NCBI GenBank assembly: GCA_900551865.1
Contig: URXV01000005.1
Span: forward strand, 1 to 64,000
Source: an uncultured Rickettsiales bacterium
GTDB taxonomy: Bacteria > Pseudomonadota > Alphaproteobacteria > RF32 > CAG-239
Direction: 5' to 3'
DNA length: 64,000 nt
A program made the translations under genes and the position numbers. Below are positions 25,426 to 32,397 of this stretch, in pieces. The first letter of the stretch is position 1, and each line of letters starts with the position of its first letter. The notes under the pieces are model-generated. The model was not told the origin of the DNA. It did no database searches and saw only the letters and a list, made by a program, of their open reading frames with translations.

Positions 25426-26283
25426 ATGAGAAAAACTAAATTATTGTCAGCAACGGCTCTGTCGGTAATGCTTGCATTTTCCGCCAATGCCGTCGCGGCT
25501 GGAAGTTTTGACGACGCGTCGGAAGAAGAAATTGCCAAAGCTGTTGTCAGCGTTTTGAAGAAAAATCCGCAGATAGCGTATGATGCACTGGTCAAATTCC
25601 GCGCCGACGCCGATACGAAAAAGGCCGAAAGCGAAAAGGAACTGACGCCTCTGGAACAGAAAGTTGCAGACGTTTTGATGGATAATCCGCCGATTATCGT
25701 CGGGGCGCTGCAGATTTATCAGCAGCAGGAAGAGCAGAAAAAGCTTTTGGCACAGGCGGAGACCTATCAGAAATATGCCGAAGACATCAACCGTGCCGAA
25801 CTGTATGCCGGCAACCCGGACGGGAAGTTTACGCTGGTCGAGTTCTTTGACTTCTCCTGCGGTTACTGCCGCCAGATGGCACCGCGCATTGAAAATATCA
25901 TTAAGAAAAATCCGGACGTAAAAGTCGTTTTCAAACCGGTGTCTTTCCTGTCGCCGAATTCGGAACTGGCTGCCAAAGCCGCCGTCGCCGCGCATAATCA
26001 GGGCAAGTTTCTGGAAATGTATTCCGGCCTGATGGCGGAACGGGTTGTCAATGAACCGGTAATTGACAAGCTTGCGCGCAACTTAAAGCTGGATATGGCG
26101 AAGTTTAAAAAGGACTATGCCTCCGACGAAACCAAAAACATTTTGCAGAGCATAAAAGCGACGGCCGACAAAATCGGCATGAAAAGCGTCCCGACTTTAG
26201 TGCTGAACGGCATGCCCCTGTATGCGGTTGAGGAAATCCAGCTGCAGCGGGCGATAGACGTTCTGCGCGACAGTGAAAAATAA
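25426..26283 (+). CDS. DsbA-family thiol-disulfide oxidoreductase (Com1-like)
   Basis: A 285-residue periplasmic thioredoxin-fold protein. A signal peptide (LLSATALSVMLAFSANAVAA) precedes a helical N-terminal domain of about 100 residues typical of Com1/BdbD-like proteins. The active site C145-G-Y-C148 sits in LVEFFDFSCGYCRQMAP; the helical insertion and the cis-proline loop SVPTLVLNG complete the DsbA fold. It probably forms or isomerises disulfides in envelope proteins such as the cysteine-containing protein encoded just upstream. AGAGAGGG is well placed before the ATG. Confidence 0.9.
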   Translation: MRKTKLLSATALSVMLAFSANAVAAGSFDDASEEEIAKAVVSVLKKNPQIAYDALVKFRADADTKKAESEKELTPLEQKVADVLMDNPPIIVGALQIYQQQEEQKKLLAQAETYQKYAEDINRAELYAGNPDGKFTLVEFFDFSCGYCRQMAPRIENIIKKNPDVKVVFKPVSFLSPNSELAAKAAVAAHNQGKFLEMYSGLMAERVVNEPVIDKLARNLKLDMAKFKKDYASDETKNILQSIKATADKIGMKSVPTLVLNGMPLYAVEEIQLQRAIDVLRDSEK

Positions 26284-26359
26284 TCGCGTCCCGTTTATCG
26301 GCTGCTCCCGTATCGGGTCGGGGCAGCCGCAAAACCGGAGAGATCGTACAATCACAAAA

Positions 26360-26393
26360 AAAGGTTCTCTGTGCAGACGCACAGGGAACCTTT
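26360..26393. terminator. Strong bidirectional terminator
   Basis: AAAGGTTCTCTGTGC at 26360-26374 pairs along 15 bp (one wobble) with GCACAGGGAACCTTT at 26379-26393, with a run of seven A on the left. It serves the leftward SPFH gene best and the DsbA-family gene too. Confidence 0.85.
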
Positions 26394-26409
26394 CTAACAG
26401 GGACAAGGG

Positions 26410-27366
26410 TTATTTGCCGAGCAAATCCCCAAGATCCATCATCGGGGTAACGTTTCCGCCACCGTAGACCTTCGGGAAGTTCTTGGCAAGAACCTCCTTG
26501 ATGAGTTCCGGGTGGGCTTTTAGGATTTCTCCCAGCTTTTCCCGGACTTCATTTTCGGAAGCCCCCTTTAATTTCATAGCCTGAGCCTCGGCTTCTGCCA
26601 TCTTACGGATGTAAGCGGCTTCACCGTCAGCCTGCATTTCGCGGGCTTCTGCCTGAGCTTTTGTTGAGATTTTCAGCTGTTCAGCCTTCTCCTCAACAAT
26701 TTTTCTCTGCATTTCGACCTTGGCCATTTCTGACACAGCATCTTCATAGTCTTTGTCAAATTGAACATTGATAATGTTCAGCTCAACATTTTCAAACAAA
26801 GAATGGTCATAGCGCGGCTCAAAGTTGGCCTTGACTTCTGCAGACAATTCGGCGAGTTTGCCGTTGATGTCCTCGTAAGTCTTTTCGGCCACCACTTCGG
26901 TGAAAGCTGCATCCAGCTGCGGACACAAAGCCTTGCCGATGTACTCGTTCTCCCCGATAGTGGCGTGGAGGGTATGTACATGAGCAGGATTCAAATTCCA
27001 TGTCAGAACATAAGTCAACGCGATATCGCGTCTTTCTTTGTTCTTCATGTTGTTTGTATCCTGGTGGCGCTGGCGGGTGATGTCCACTTCACTCATTGAA
27101 GAGATAAATGGAATCATCCAGCCGAAACCGGCAGAAAAGCTTCTGTTTGCCATGGCTCCCAGCGTAATTTTGTAACCTGCATGTCCCGGCATGATAACAT
27201 ACATACCGTTAATAAAGGTTACGAATACCAAAAGTATGGTAGCCACCAGCCAGAATCCCCAACCGAGGAAAAAGGCTGCGACAATACTCAAAACTGTTAC
27301 AATCAGTAACGGCTTTGTCAGTTTTTCCCGCATAGAGAGAATCATGCTTGTAAAATCTGTTGTCAT
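26410..27366 (-). CDS. SPFH/band 7 domain membrane protein
   Basis: A 318-residue stomatin/prohibitin-like protein. Two hydrophobic helices near the N-terminus (PLLIVTVLSIVAAFFLGWGF and WLVATILLVFVTFING) are followed by the SPFH domain (MPGHAGYKITLGAMANRSFSAGFGWMIPF) and a coiled-coil rich in Ala/Glu/Lys (KAQAEAREMQADGEAAYIRKMAEAEAQ). It would form large ring-like assemblies at the inner membrane, often in quality control together with proteases; no such partner lies beside it. The ATG at 27366 is my choice although its ribosome-binding site is weak; an ATG seven codons later is possible. Confidence 0.85.
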   Translation of the reverse strand: MTTDFTSMILSMREKLTKPLLIVTVLSIVAAFFLGWGFWLVATILLVFVTFINGMYVIMPGHAGYKITLGAMANRSFSAGFGWMIPFISSMSEVDITRQRHQDTNNMKNKERRDIALTYVLTWNLNPAHVHTLHATIGENEYIGKALCPQLDAAFTEVVAEKTYEDINGKLAELSAEVKANFEPRYDHSLFENVELNIINVQFDKDYEDAVSEMAKVEMQRKIVEEKAEQLKISTKAQAEAREMQADGEAAYIRKMAEAEAQAMKLKGASENEVREKLGEILKAHPELIKEVLAKNFPKVYGGGNVTPMMDLGDLLGK

Positions 27367-27420
27367 ATATCTAGATTTTAGAAAACAAAGCACTTGCCAG
27401 CTTTTCAAAACTTATTTTAA

Positions 27421-27666
27421 CTCATAAAACCCAGGTCATCTCTCCGCGTAGGAGCATCAGCGCAAGCTAACCGCCTTCTAAACCGAATTTTAATAAGTGA
27501 ACCTGCAAAAACTGTAAACAACCCATTGCTTGAGCCGTAAACAATCCCTGCGCGTCCTAAATCTCTCCGAACTAACAGTAATCCCTGTTATTTTTATTAA
27601 TAATTTCCAAACTAATCAACATCACAATATTCATCACGCTTTTAATATACCATATTTTTCGCCTCG
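27421..27666. other. AT-rich gap with no recognisable gene
   Basis: The 246 bases upstream of the SPFH gene hold no credible open frame. On the leftward strand, GCAGGTTCA near 27510 could pair loosely with TGACCTGG near 27435, so a structured leader is possible, but I cannot assign it to any RNA family. Confidence 0.35.
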
Positions 27667-27750
27667 GGTCAATCATAAAAATACGGCGTACTGCCGTCTT
27701 TCCCCTCCGGTCAATCATAAAAATACAGCGTAGCACCGTCTTTCCCCGCC
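27667..27750. repeat. 42-bp tandem repeat (two copies)
   Basis: GGTCAATCATAAAAATAC followed by a GCCGTCTTTCCCC phrase begins at 27667 and again at 27709. The two units differ at a few positions. The rest of the gap up to the umuC stop codon is C-rich and degenerate. Confidence 0.82.
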
Positions 27751-27869
27751 GCCCGTTCGTCCGGCCAATATATTCCCCCGCCATCCTGCCTGACATACCT
27801 GCCGCCATTCCAATCGGGAACCCTCCCACCGGCCTCTCACCATATTACCCCGAAAATCAATTCCCGGTT

Positions 27870-29081
27870 TTATCCCAGATGCACGATGTTTTTGCCAAAC
27901 TTTTTTTCCAGCTCGTCCAATATGTTGCCCAGCCGGTCGTCGCTTTTCTTCGCCGGCTGGAACAGGTCAAGCTGTTCGCGTTCTCCGTAAACCAGTCCCG
28001 TCAGGGTAATTCCCGTACTGCGCCAAACCACGGCCGGCGTAAACAACTGTGCCAGCAGCCGCAGGGCAGTGGGCGTGATTTCCGTTTCCTGATTGCTGGC
28101 AAAGTCAAGTTTTGCGCGTGCCGTAACCACCTTAAAGTCTTTGGTTCGGAGCATGACTTCAATGGCGGCGGCCTTGGCGCCCTCGCTGCGGGCTTTGCGG
28201 CAGGCGGTATGGATATGGCGGCACAAATCCGTTTTCAGGACGGCAATGTCGCTGCTGAATTCCCTGAGAGCGGAAGTTTGCTGGATGGAAAGCGGAGCTT
28301 TGCCGTTCGGTTCCACCTTAAACAGGGGAATTCCCGACAGTTCCGCTTTCAAATCCGTCCCGTGCGTTCCGAACCTTGCCTTAACCCAGTAATCCGGGCG
28401 CATGACAAAATCCAGAGCGGTAAAAATGCACTCTTCCCGCATTTTCAGAAGCAGCTTTCTCCCCACGCCGGAAACGTCCGCAATCAGCGTCTGCGCCAAA
28501 ATTTTATTCCGCTCCGCCGACCCGATGGCAAAAACGCCGCCCGTACTTTTGATTTTATCTTCCGAACCGTTGGCTTTGCTGCTCGCGGGTACGGCTTTGC
28601 CCCCCATGCTTTTGGCTTTGTCGCTGGCAAGTTTGGCCAGCGTTTTTGTCGTCGACAGGCCGATGGAAACCGGGATGTGCAGCTCCTCCCATACCGCCTG
28701 CCGGATTATCTGTGCCGTTTTTATGTAATTCTGCCGGTAAAGCAGCTTGGTCCCGGTCAGGTCAAGATAAGCTTCGTCCACAGAACAGACTTCGACATCC
28801 GGCGTAAACGATTTGAACTTAGCCATGACTTTTGCCGAAACGCTGCGATAAAGGTCGTGATTGGCACGGACATACAAAACCTGCGGCAGGCGCTTCTTGG
28901 CCATAAAATAAGGTTCGCCCATCTTCAGCCCCAGCGCTTTGGCTTCCTTGGAACGCGAAATGACACAGCCGTCGTTGTTGGAAAGAACCGCCACCGCCCG
29001 CCCGTTAAGCCGCGGATTAAAAGCCCGCTCCGCCGAAACGAAAAAACAGTCGCAGTCTGCAAGAGCAATATAGTGTTTCAT
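27870..29081 (-). CDS. Y-family translesion DNA polymerase, UmuC type
   Basis: An error-prone Y-family polymerase of 403 residues in the UmuC subfamily. Catalytic acidic residues are visible in IALADCDCFF (D9, D11 region) and EVCSVDEAYLD; LSNNDGCVISRSKEAKALG is the UmuC-type finger. A beta-clamp-binding motif QLDLF lies at 370-374. Residues about 165-190 hold a Ser/Gly/Lys-rich insertion. No umuD is adjacent. AGAGG fits the second of two consecutive ATG codons (29081). A GTTC-N7-GTTC SOS box lies 90 bp upstream, so it should be induced by DNA damage through the LexA encoded at 16014. Confidence 0.88.
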   Translation of the reverse strand: MKHYIALADCDCFFVSAERAFNPRLNGRAVAVLSNNDGCVISRSKEAKALGLKMGEPYFMAKKRLPQVLYVRANHDLYRSVSAKVMAKFKSFTPDVEVCSVDEAYLDLTGTKLLYRQNYIKTAQIIRQAVWEELHIPVSIGLSTTKTLAKLASDKAKSMGGKAVPASSKANGSEDKIKSTGGVFAIGSAERNKILAQTLIADVSGVGRKLLLKMREECIFTALDFVMRPDYWVKARFGTHGTDLKAELSGIPLFKVEPNGKAPLSIQQTSALREFSSDIAVLKTDLCRHIHTACRKARSEGAKAAAIEVMLRTKDFKVVTARAKLDFASNQETEITPTALRLLAQLFTPAVVWRSTGITLTGLVYGEREQLDLFQPAKKSDDRLGNILDELEKKFGKNIVHLG

Positions 29082-29170
29082 CATAACCTCTGAATGTTTG
29101 CCTGTCGTACGGTTTCGGAATCCCCTTTTTCCGTCATGCTAGCGCAGCAAAATTCCGTTGTCAATAAAAT

Positions 29171-29185
29171 GTTCTATATATGTTC
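29171..29185 (-). promoter_or_regulatory. SOS box upstream of the UmuC-type polymerase
   Basis: GTTC at 29171-29174 and GTTC at 29182-29185 with seven bases between them: the same direct-repeat LexA operator as at lexA, read on the opposite strand. The intervening TATATAT could be part of a -10 region. Confidence 0.8.
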
Positions 29186-29261
29186 TTATTTTTTAAGAGG
29201 GAAGCGCAAACCTCCTGCCCATAATATTTTTTAGGAGCACGACGCAAAACTTTTGCAAAAA

Positions 29262-29285
29262 AAACGCCCCGTTTAAGGGGCGTTT
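29262..29285 (-). terminator. Rho-independent terminator of the 29328-30134 gene
   Basis: AAACGCCCC at 29262-29270 and GGGGCGTTT at 29277-29285 form a perfect stem; the leftward transcript then meets a run of eight T. Confidence 0.87.
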
Positions 29286-29327
29286 AGGAAAAGGGCGGCG
29301 GCAAAAGCGTCAGTGTTTATGAACGCG

Positions 29328-30134
29328 TCAGTGTTTGTTTAGGCAAATGTCTTCAGCCGATACGTGATAGGCTGCCGGCATACCGTTTTGAGCAAGGCAA
29401 CACTTGAAAAGCGTTGAGCCTGTTTCATTCTGGCAAAGAAGGAATCTTCCGCTTGTTTTATCCGCCTTGTCTGCAGAAAGTTCGGGCAGGCCTGACGGCA
29501 AAATTTCCTGAAAAACAACGCTTCCGGGTTTGCAGGACAAATCCGGGTCAACGCTGAACGTAACGGTTTCAACAGGGAACATAGCTGTGCCGTGGAAAAA
29601 AATCAGAAGGTTTTTTCCGGCCGCTATCCGTTCGGCAAAAACATAATTGCAGAGTTTCCGCCCCAGAAAACGCCCGTCTTCAAATCCGTTGCAGACAACG
29701 GCCCATGTTGCGGGATAAGGCTTAGCCAGAAAAATGCCGTAGCGGCACAGGCTGTCGTCATATCCGAACACTTCGCTGTCCGGCCATACCGTTTCGCAAA
29801 AACCGTCGGCGTGGCATGCGATAGTTCTGATGATGAAGCGTTTGCGTTTACTGTCTTTTCTGTGCCGTCTGAGGAAGTCGGAAGCATAAATGGCAATAAG
29901 GAGCGTTTTGTCCTCCATCTGCAGGGTATAGGTCTTTTCCGGAAAGATGATAAGATGTACCATAAACAGAAAGACGAACAACGCCACAAATCCTGCCGTT
30001 GCAAACCAGCCGGTAAGCAGAAACAGCAAAACGGCTACGGTTCCGCCGACAATCTGATGATTAACGGCGGCACAAATCCAACACTGCGGGCGCAACAAGG
30101 CCCCAAACCAAATTCTTTTTACAAAATTATTCAT
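29328..30134 (-). CDS. Hypothetical membrane-anchored protein (268 aa)
   Basis: Unrecognised. One or two closely spaced hydrophobic helices (GGTVAVLLFLLTGWFATAGFVALFVFLFMVHL split by a short turn) occur at residues 30-60, followed by a soluble domain of about 200 residues with many cysteines (RTIACHADGFCETVW, SLCRYGIFLAK, DLSCKPGSVVF, KCCLAQNG). The soluble part has alternating beta-rich segments such as TWAVVCNGF and NLLIFFHGTAMFPVETVTF. It could be exposed to the cytoplasm. It is a single gene with a strong terminator. Function unknown. Confidence 0.7.
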   Translation of the reverse strand: MNNFVKRIWFGALLRPQCWICAAVNHQIVGGTVAVLLFLLTGWFATAGFVALFVFLFMVHLIIFPEKTYTLQMEDKTLLIAIYASDFLRRHRKDSKRKRFIIRTIACHADGFCETVWPDSEVFGYDDSLCRYGIFLAKPYPATWAVVCNGFEDGRFLGRKLCNYVFAERIAAGKNLLIFFHGTAMFPVETVTFSVDPDLSCKPGSVVFQEILPSGLPELSADKADKTSGRFLLCQNETGSTLFKCCLAQNGMPAAYHVSAEDICLNKH

Positions 30135-30393
30135 AAAAATGTATTTAAGTGAAACAATAATTGATTTTTAAACGCATCATAAAGAATAAATGAGGAAAAA
30201 GCAAGCATTTTTCTTGTCAAGCCGTCGGCAGGCCGCCATAATTGCCGCAAATTTAGACGCGCGGAAACGCCATAGCTTCCGGTTTTTCCGGCATCAGGGC
30301 GCCGCAATCGCTGCAATTCCGCCGCCACGGGAAGTTTGCCGATGCAGTTTCCGTTCCGGCTTTGTTTTGATAAACCGCACTAAGGAGAAAATT

Positions 30394-30903
30394 ATGCCCC
30401 GTATAGCCGAATTTGCCAAAGTCAGTTTCAGCCAGTTTGCAACCGCCTGGAAAAACACTTTTCTGACGGATGACGCTGAAATCCGGCGCATATATGACAG
30501 TATCAGGCTTCCCTCCCGGGCGACGTCAGGTTCGGCCGGGTATGATTTTTACACGCCGGTAGACATCTGCCTGAAGCCGAAAGAAAATTTCCTGCTGCCG
30601 ACGGGCATCCGCGTCAGAATGGAAGACGGCTGGTTTTTGGGCGTTATGCCAAAATCCGGGCTGGGGTTCAAATACCGCCTGCAAATGGACAATACGATTG
30701 GGATAATCGATGGCGATTATTATTATTCGGACAACGAAGGGCATATTTTTGTAAAGATGACCAATGATTGCAATGGCGGCAAGGTACTGGAGCTGAAATC
30801 CGGTGCCTCGGTCTGTCAGGGGATTTTTCTGCCTTTCGGCATCACGTTTGACGATAACGCTACGGCAAGACGCAACGGCGGTCTTGGGTCGACGTCGAAA
30901 TAA
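30394..30903 (+). CDS. dut: dUTP diphosphatase-like protein
   Basis: A 169-residue dUTPase-fold protein that should hydrolyse dUTP to dUMP and keep uracil out of DNA. Motif 1 is TSGSAGYDFYTP, motif 2 MPKSGLGFKYRL, motif 3 MDNTIGIIDGDYY, motif 4 VCQGIFLPF, and the C-terminal glycine-rich motif 5 reads GGLGSTSK. Motif 1 uses a serine-rich form rather than the commonest AGYDL, as in other gut-bacterial homologues. TAAGGAGAAA precedes the ATG at 30394; the longer frame upstream comes from a GC-rich repeat-like gap and is rejected. Trimeric cytoplasmic enzyme by family. Confidence 0.85.
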   Translation: MPRIAEFAKVSFSQFATAWKNTFLTDDAEIRRIYDSIRLPSRATSGSAGYDFYTPVDICLKPKENFLLPTGIRVRMEDGWFLGVMPKSGLGFKYRLQMDNTIGIIDGDYYYSDNEGHIFVKMTNDCNGGKVLELKSGASVCQGIFLPFGITFDDNATARRNGGLGSTSK

Positions 30904-30993
30904 GGCCTGCGTGCAAGAATGTCGGCGTCAAAATAACCAGTGTGCAAGAATGTCGATATCGACATAACCTGCGTGCAAGAATATAAGGCCTGT
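30901..30993. repeat. 31-bp tandem repeat (three copies)
   Basis: GTGCAAGAAT recurs at 30911, 30942 and 30973, an exact 31-bp period, beginning at the dut stop codon. Units are about 80 per cent identical. The leftward open frame across it is a repeat by-product. Confidence 0.85.
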
Positions 30994-31042
30994 TTGCCGG
31001 AATTTTTTGTTCTGCAGCTGTATGCCAAACGAAGGCGCAAAA

Positions 31043-31065
31043 AAAGGGCGGTAATTCCGCCCTTT
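31043..31065 (-). terminator. Rho-independent terminator of the 31132-32073 gene
   Basis: AAAGGGCGG at 31043-31051 and CCGCCCTTT at 31057-31065 form a perfect stem with a five-base loop; the leftward transcript ends in a T-run. Confidence 0.87.
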
Positions 31066-31131
31066 CTCATAAAATCTCCGTTTTATGTCCCCAACAGCCT
31101 CAGGCTCCGCCGGTTTGTAACCTCTCAGCTT

Positions 31132-32073
31132 TCAGCGTTTGGGTTTGAACTCAATGATTTTCGATTTTCTGCTCGCCGTATCGGTCTGCATTTTTACGGT
31201 TGCAAATCCGTTTCCGGCAGCAGCCCGGGTTTCCTTTTGCACATTGTTGCCGTTTACGGAAGCACCGTTTTTCTGTGAAAATCCGCCCATTGCTGTCTTT
31301 TGGCATCCGGGCAGCCGGTGTCGCCCGGGAATAGCGAGGAATTTCTCATTAGCCGCAATTTTCAGGGCATTTTGCCGCGCCGAAATTTTTTCAAAGTGTT
31401 TTCCTTCCGCCGCATTATAACAGAGCTTGAACAACTCGCCGCCGATAGTCGCCGTTTCGCCGAGTTCTACCGGATATTCGGTGAGAGTGTCTCCGTCAAA
31501 AGCGTCCAGAAGCTTTTCGTCGTCTTTGCAAACCGGATGCCAGACAACGCCATCGTCGTCCTTTTGTTCAATCGACCAGCAGATACAGGCGAATTTCTCC
31601 TGTTGCAGCGAATAAAGCTCCACCGGATAAACGTCTTCCGCCTCAAAAGCTCTTTCGAGCCTGAGGATATTGAGCATATTTGCTTCCGACAAAACCGCCC
31701 GGACTTTCTTTATCGCAACTTCGCCGGCAGAGGTAAACACCGTCGAATACAGCGTTTCTTTCCAAAACAGAAAAATCTCGTTGGTCAGCGGCAGAAGTTT
31801 GGTAAATTCGCATTCATGAAAAACTTCCGGGTTGTCCAACTTAAACACCGGCGCTAATGAGCGGATGTCCTGGGCGTCCAAATCAAAATAAACCCATACC
31901 AGCATATTGGGGCAGGCAAAGTTGTTAAGTGATATGCTTGCCAGAAGCACGACGCCGTTGCCGCCGTAAAAGTCCTGAAAAAATTCCAGTGCGTCAACCG
32001 AATTGTCAAGAGCGACTTCGTCTCCCGCCGGAGCATACTGCTCAGGATTGGGAATAAAACCTAATTTATCCAT
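31132..32073 (-). CDS. Hypothetical cytoplasmic protein (313 aa)
   Basis: Unrecognised, acidic, no signal peptide or membrane segment. Residues 1-235 look like a folded alpha/beta domain (DALEFFQDFYGGNGVVLLASISL, NMLVWVYFDLDAQDIRSLAPVF, FKLCYNAAEGKHFEKI). Residues 240-313 are a disordered tail that ends in SKIIEFKPKR; a similar basic patch, KIIEFKQK, is found just before the membrane helix of the 1210-residue protein at 51603. It is a single gene ending at a clear terminator. I have no functional proposal. Confidence 0.72.
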   Translation of the reverse strand: MDKLGFIPNPEQYAPAGDEVALDNSVDALEFFQDFYGGNGVVLLASISLNNFACPNMLVWVYFDLDAQDIRSLAPVFKLDNPEVFHECEFTKLLPLTNEIFLFWKETLYSTVFTSAGEVAIKKVRAVLSEANMLNILRLERAFEAEDVYPVELYSLQQEKFACICWSIEQKDDDGVVWHPVCKDDEKLLDAFDGDTLTEYPVELGETATIGGELFKLCYNAAEGKHFEKISARQNALKIAANEKFLAIPGRHRLPGCQKTAMGGFSQKNGASVNGNNVQKETRAAAGNGFATVKMQTDTASRKSKIIEFKPKR

Positions 32074-32229
32074 ATTTATAAAATTTTAGTGAAACATATG
32101 CTTATTTTATCGTCTTTAGCCTACACCCGAAAATAAAATTATGTCAACAGTTTTGTCAAATAATGCGTATTTTTATTGTATATGTTTGTTTTTACGGCGG
32201 ATACGGGGCGAAGCGCCACGGAATTTTGC

Positions 32230-32330
32230 CCCACCGGTATCAATCCTCCTGAACAGCGGCAATCCGCCCCAACAGTGCTAATCCTCCTAAACAGCGGCAA
32301 TCCGCCCCAATAATACCCAATCCGCTCAAA
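32230..32330. repeat. 38-bp tandem repeat in the gap after the autotransporter
   Basis: AATCCTCCTGAACAGCGGC at 32242 recurs as AATCCTCCTAAACAGCGGC at 32280 (38-bp period), with partial copies on each side ending in CAATCCGC. No gene. Confidence 0.82.
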
Positions 32331-32337
32331 CGATGTA

Positions 32338-32369
32338 CAAAAAAGCAGAGAGTCCGCTGTACTCTCTGC
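32338..32369 (-). terminator. Rho-independent terminator of the autotransporter gene
   Basis: GCAGAGAGT at 32345-32353 and ACTCTCTGC at 32361-32369 form a perfect 9-bp stem with a seven-base loop; six T follow in the leftward direction. Confidence 0.88.
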
Positions 32370-32397
32370 CTTTTCCCTTAGATGAGGAGTGGGAGGT

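Noticed and set aside
30816..31070. Leftward frame of 84 codons over the dut 3' end
   Set aside because: It crosses the 31-bp repeat and overlaps dut antisense.
32165..32190. Crossover-like half site (CGTATTTTTATTG) before the 31132-32073 gene
   Set aside because: Only one arm matches and there is no pair.
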